From Thermasporomyces composti (GTDB lineage Bacteria > Actinomycetota > Actinomycetes > Propionibacteriales > Actinopolymorphaceae), in the NCBI RefSeq assembly GCF_003386795.1, contig NZ_QTUC01000001.1, positions 2,852,001-2,916,000 on the forward strand: a stretch of 64,000 nt of DNA, written 5' to 3'. This document shows positions 62,865 to 64,000 of the stretch, piece after piece; positions within the stretch are counted from its first letter, which is position 1; each line of letters begins with the position of its first letter. Below the pieces are notes generated by a model. The model saw nothing but the letters and a program-made list of their open reading frames with translations. It made no database searches and was not told where the DNA came from. The translations under genes were made by a program, and so were the position numbers.

Positions 62865-63748
62865 CCGTGACGTTCTGGGTGCTCGCGCCGATCGCGGTGC
62901 TGGCGGCCCTGGGCATGGTGGTCGCCCGCAAGGCGGTCCACAGCGCGTTGTTCCTGGCCAGCGTGATGATCTGCCTGGCGCTGCTCTACGCGAGCCTGGA
63001 CGCGCCGTTCCTGTTCGCCGTCCAGGTGATCGTCTACACCGGCGCGATCATCATGCTGTTCCTGTTCGTCCTCATGCTGGTCGGTGTCGACGCCTCCGAC
63101 TCCCCGGTCGAGACGCTGCGCGGCCAGCGGGCGCTCGCGATCCTCGGGGCGATCGCGTTCGGCGCGCTCCTGCTGACCGGCATCGGGCGGGTGACGTTCG
63201 CCGAGCCGGTGGGTCTCGCGGCGGCCACCTCCGACGGCAACATTCCCGCGCTGGCGGCCCTGCTGTTCTCCCGGTACGTCTTCGCCTTCGAGGTGACCAG
63301 CGCCCTGCTCATCACCGCTGCGCTGGGCGCGATGATCCTGGCCCACCGCGAGCGGTTGACTCCGAAGCTGAGCCAGAAGGACCTCGCGCGTCTGCGGTTC
63401 AAGGAGTACGCCGAGAAGGGTCGGCACCCGGGCCAGCAGCCGCCTCCGGGCACCTTCGCCCGCCACAACTCGATCGCCACGCCCGCGTTGCTGCCCGACG
63501 GCAGCGTCGCCGAGGGCTCGGTGTCGCGGGTCCTCCTTGCCCGGGGTGTCGTTCCCGAGCCGTCCCGGCTCACCCACACGGTCCTGGGGTTGGAGCAGCA
63601 CACCGGCCGGCCGCGTCCCCGGGTGCTCCGGGGGCCGGACGAGCCGGAGACCACCGACCGGAGCGACGCGGGCCGCGACGAGAATGGCTCAGCGAGCACA
63701 AGCCGTGACGAGAGCACGAGCAGCCCTGCCAAGGGAAGTGAAGGATGA
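62861..63748 (+). CDS. nuoJ: NADH-quinone oxidoreductase subunit J
   Basis: Membrane subunit, 295 aa. Five transmembrane helices fill residues 1-165; [20 protein letters not shown] contains the conserved third helix with its bulge. A hydrophilic, Ser/Asp-rich tail of about 120 residues follows, longer than in most species. Overlaps nuoI (ATGA). Confidence 0.95.
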   Translation: MTVTFWVLAPIAVLAALGMVVARKAVHSALFLASVMICLALLYASLDAPFLFAVQVIVYTGAIIMLFLFVLMLVGVDASDSPVETLRGQRALAILGAIAFGALLLTGIGRVTFAEPVGLAAATSDGNIPALAALLFSRYVFAFEVTSALLITAALGAMILAHRERLTPKLSQKDLARLRFKEYAEKGRHPGQQPPPGTFARHNSIATPALLPDGSVAEGSVSRVLLARGVVPEPSRLTHTVLGLEQHTGRPRPRVLRGPDEPETTDRSDAGRDENGSASTSRDESTSSPAKGSEG

Positions 63749-64000
63749 CCACGACCTCCTACATCGTGCTGTCGGCGCTGCTGTTCACCATCGGCGCCGT
63801 CGGTGTGTTGGTACGGCGGAACGCCATCGTGGTGTTCATGTGCGTCGAGCTCATGCTCAACGCGGCCAACCTGGCGTTCGTCGCGTTCGCGCGGCAGACC
63901 GGCAACCTCGACGGGCAGGTCGTGGCGTTCTTCGTCATGGTCGTCGCGGCGGCGGAGGTGGTGGTCGGCCTGGCCATCATCATGACGATCTTCCGGACTC
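63745..64000 (+). CDS. nuoK: NADH-quinone oxidoreductase subunit K (partial)
   Basis: First 85 codons only; the window ends inside the gene. Start [20 protein letters not shown]. The helix with the proton-channel Glu is present ([18 protein letters not shown]) and a second Glu lies in [13 protein letters not shown]. Overlaps nuoJ by 4 nt. Confidence 0.95.
   Translation, partial: MTTTSYIVLSALLFTIGAVGVLVRRNAIVVFMCVELMLNAANLAFVAFARQTGNLDGQVVAFFVMVVAAAEVVVGLAIIMTIFRT

Noticed and set aside
1-64000. tRNA, rRNA, CRISPR, insertion sequence or prophage
   Set aside because: No clover-leaf candidates, regularly spaced repeats, transposase motifs or integrase genes were seen on reading both strands; a covariance-model scan was not possible.

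Overview
The window is a contiguous, very GC-rich stretch with strong G/C bias at third codon positions, many GTG starts and several leaderless-looking starts (a TANNNT hexamer 6-9 nt before the start codon). This points to an actinobacterium. A BldN-type sigma factor next to an RsbN-type anti-sigma factor suggests a filamentous, differentiating lineage. The classical MenF/D/C/E/A pathway argues against Streptomyces, which makes menaquinone through futalosine. I lean towards a Propionibacteriales/Actinopolymorpha-like organism, but the sequence alone does not fix the genus. I saw no rRNA, tRNA, CRISPR array, insertion sequence or prophage.

Layout. 1-5.7 kb: secreted SGNH hydrolase, Tat-exported PhoD phosphatase, isocitrate lyase (aceA) and a divergent RamB-type regulator. 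6-13.7 kb: two CNNM/CBS membrane proteins, proline dehydrogenase and proC, then trpS behind a leader peptide with tandem Trp codons and a four-segment attenuator, then DUF421, GNAT and NUDIX genes. 13.7-23.2 kb: acuC, the tiny ribosomal protein bS22, an epimerase, a PlsC-like acyltransferase, the rsbN-bldN pair, a HAD phosphatase, a degenerate acyl-CoA synthetase homologue and a glutaredoxin-like protein. 23.4-36.2 kb: rex-hemA-hemC-hemD, hemB, an unannotated minus-strand locus with a consensus BldN-type promoter, hemL, and a cytochrome c maturation cluster (resA/tlpA, ccdA, resB, ccsB). 36.3-42.9 kb: mixed small genes, an Lrp regulator, threonine dehydratase, an SMR transporter, menA and an arylamine N-acetyltransferase. 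43-51.4 kb: menE, menC, menD, menF and menG with two accessory genes. 51.6-64 kb: a geranylgeranyl-reductase-like gene followed by nuoA-K (nuoK is cut by the window edge).

How it works together. Much of the window builds the respiratory chain: NADH dehydrogenase (nuo), its quinone (men, menG, the reductase), haem (hemACDBL) and haem attachment to cytochrome c (resB/ccsB). Redox sensing ties these together: one good Rex operator overlaps the rex-hem promoter and another lies just downstream of a promoter-like hexamer before the reductase-nuo operon. Development enters through bldN-rsbN: rsbN has a near-consensus BldN promoter, and a perfect match lies in the hemB-hemL gap. Tryptophan or antibiotic stress enters through the trpS attenuator. 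A minor theme is a set of short (11-18 bp) tandem duplications between genes, several of which include a gene's stop codon.
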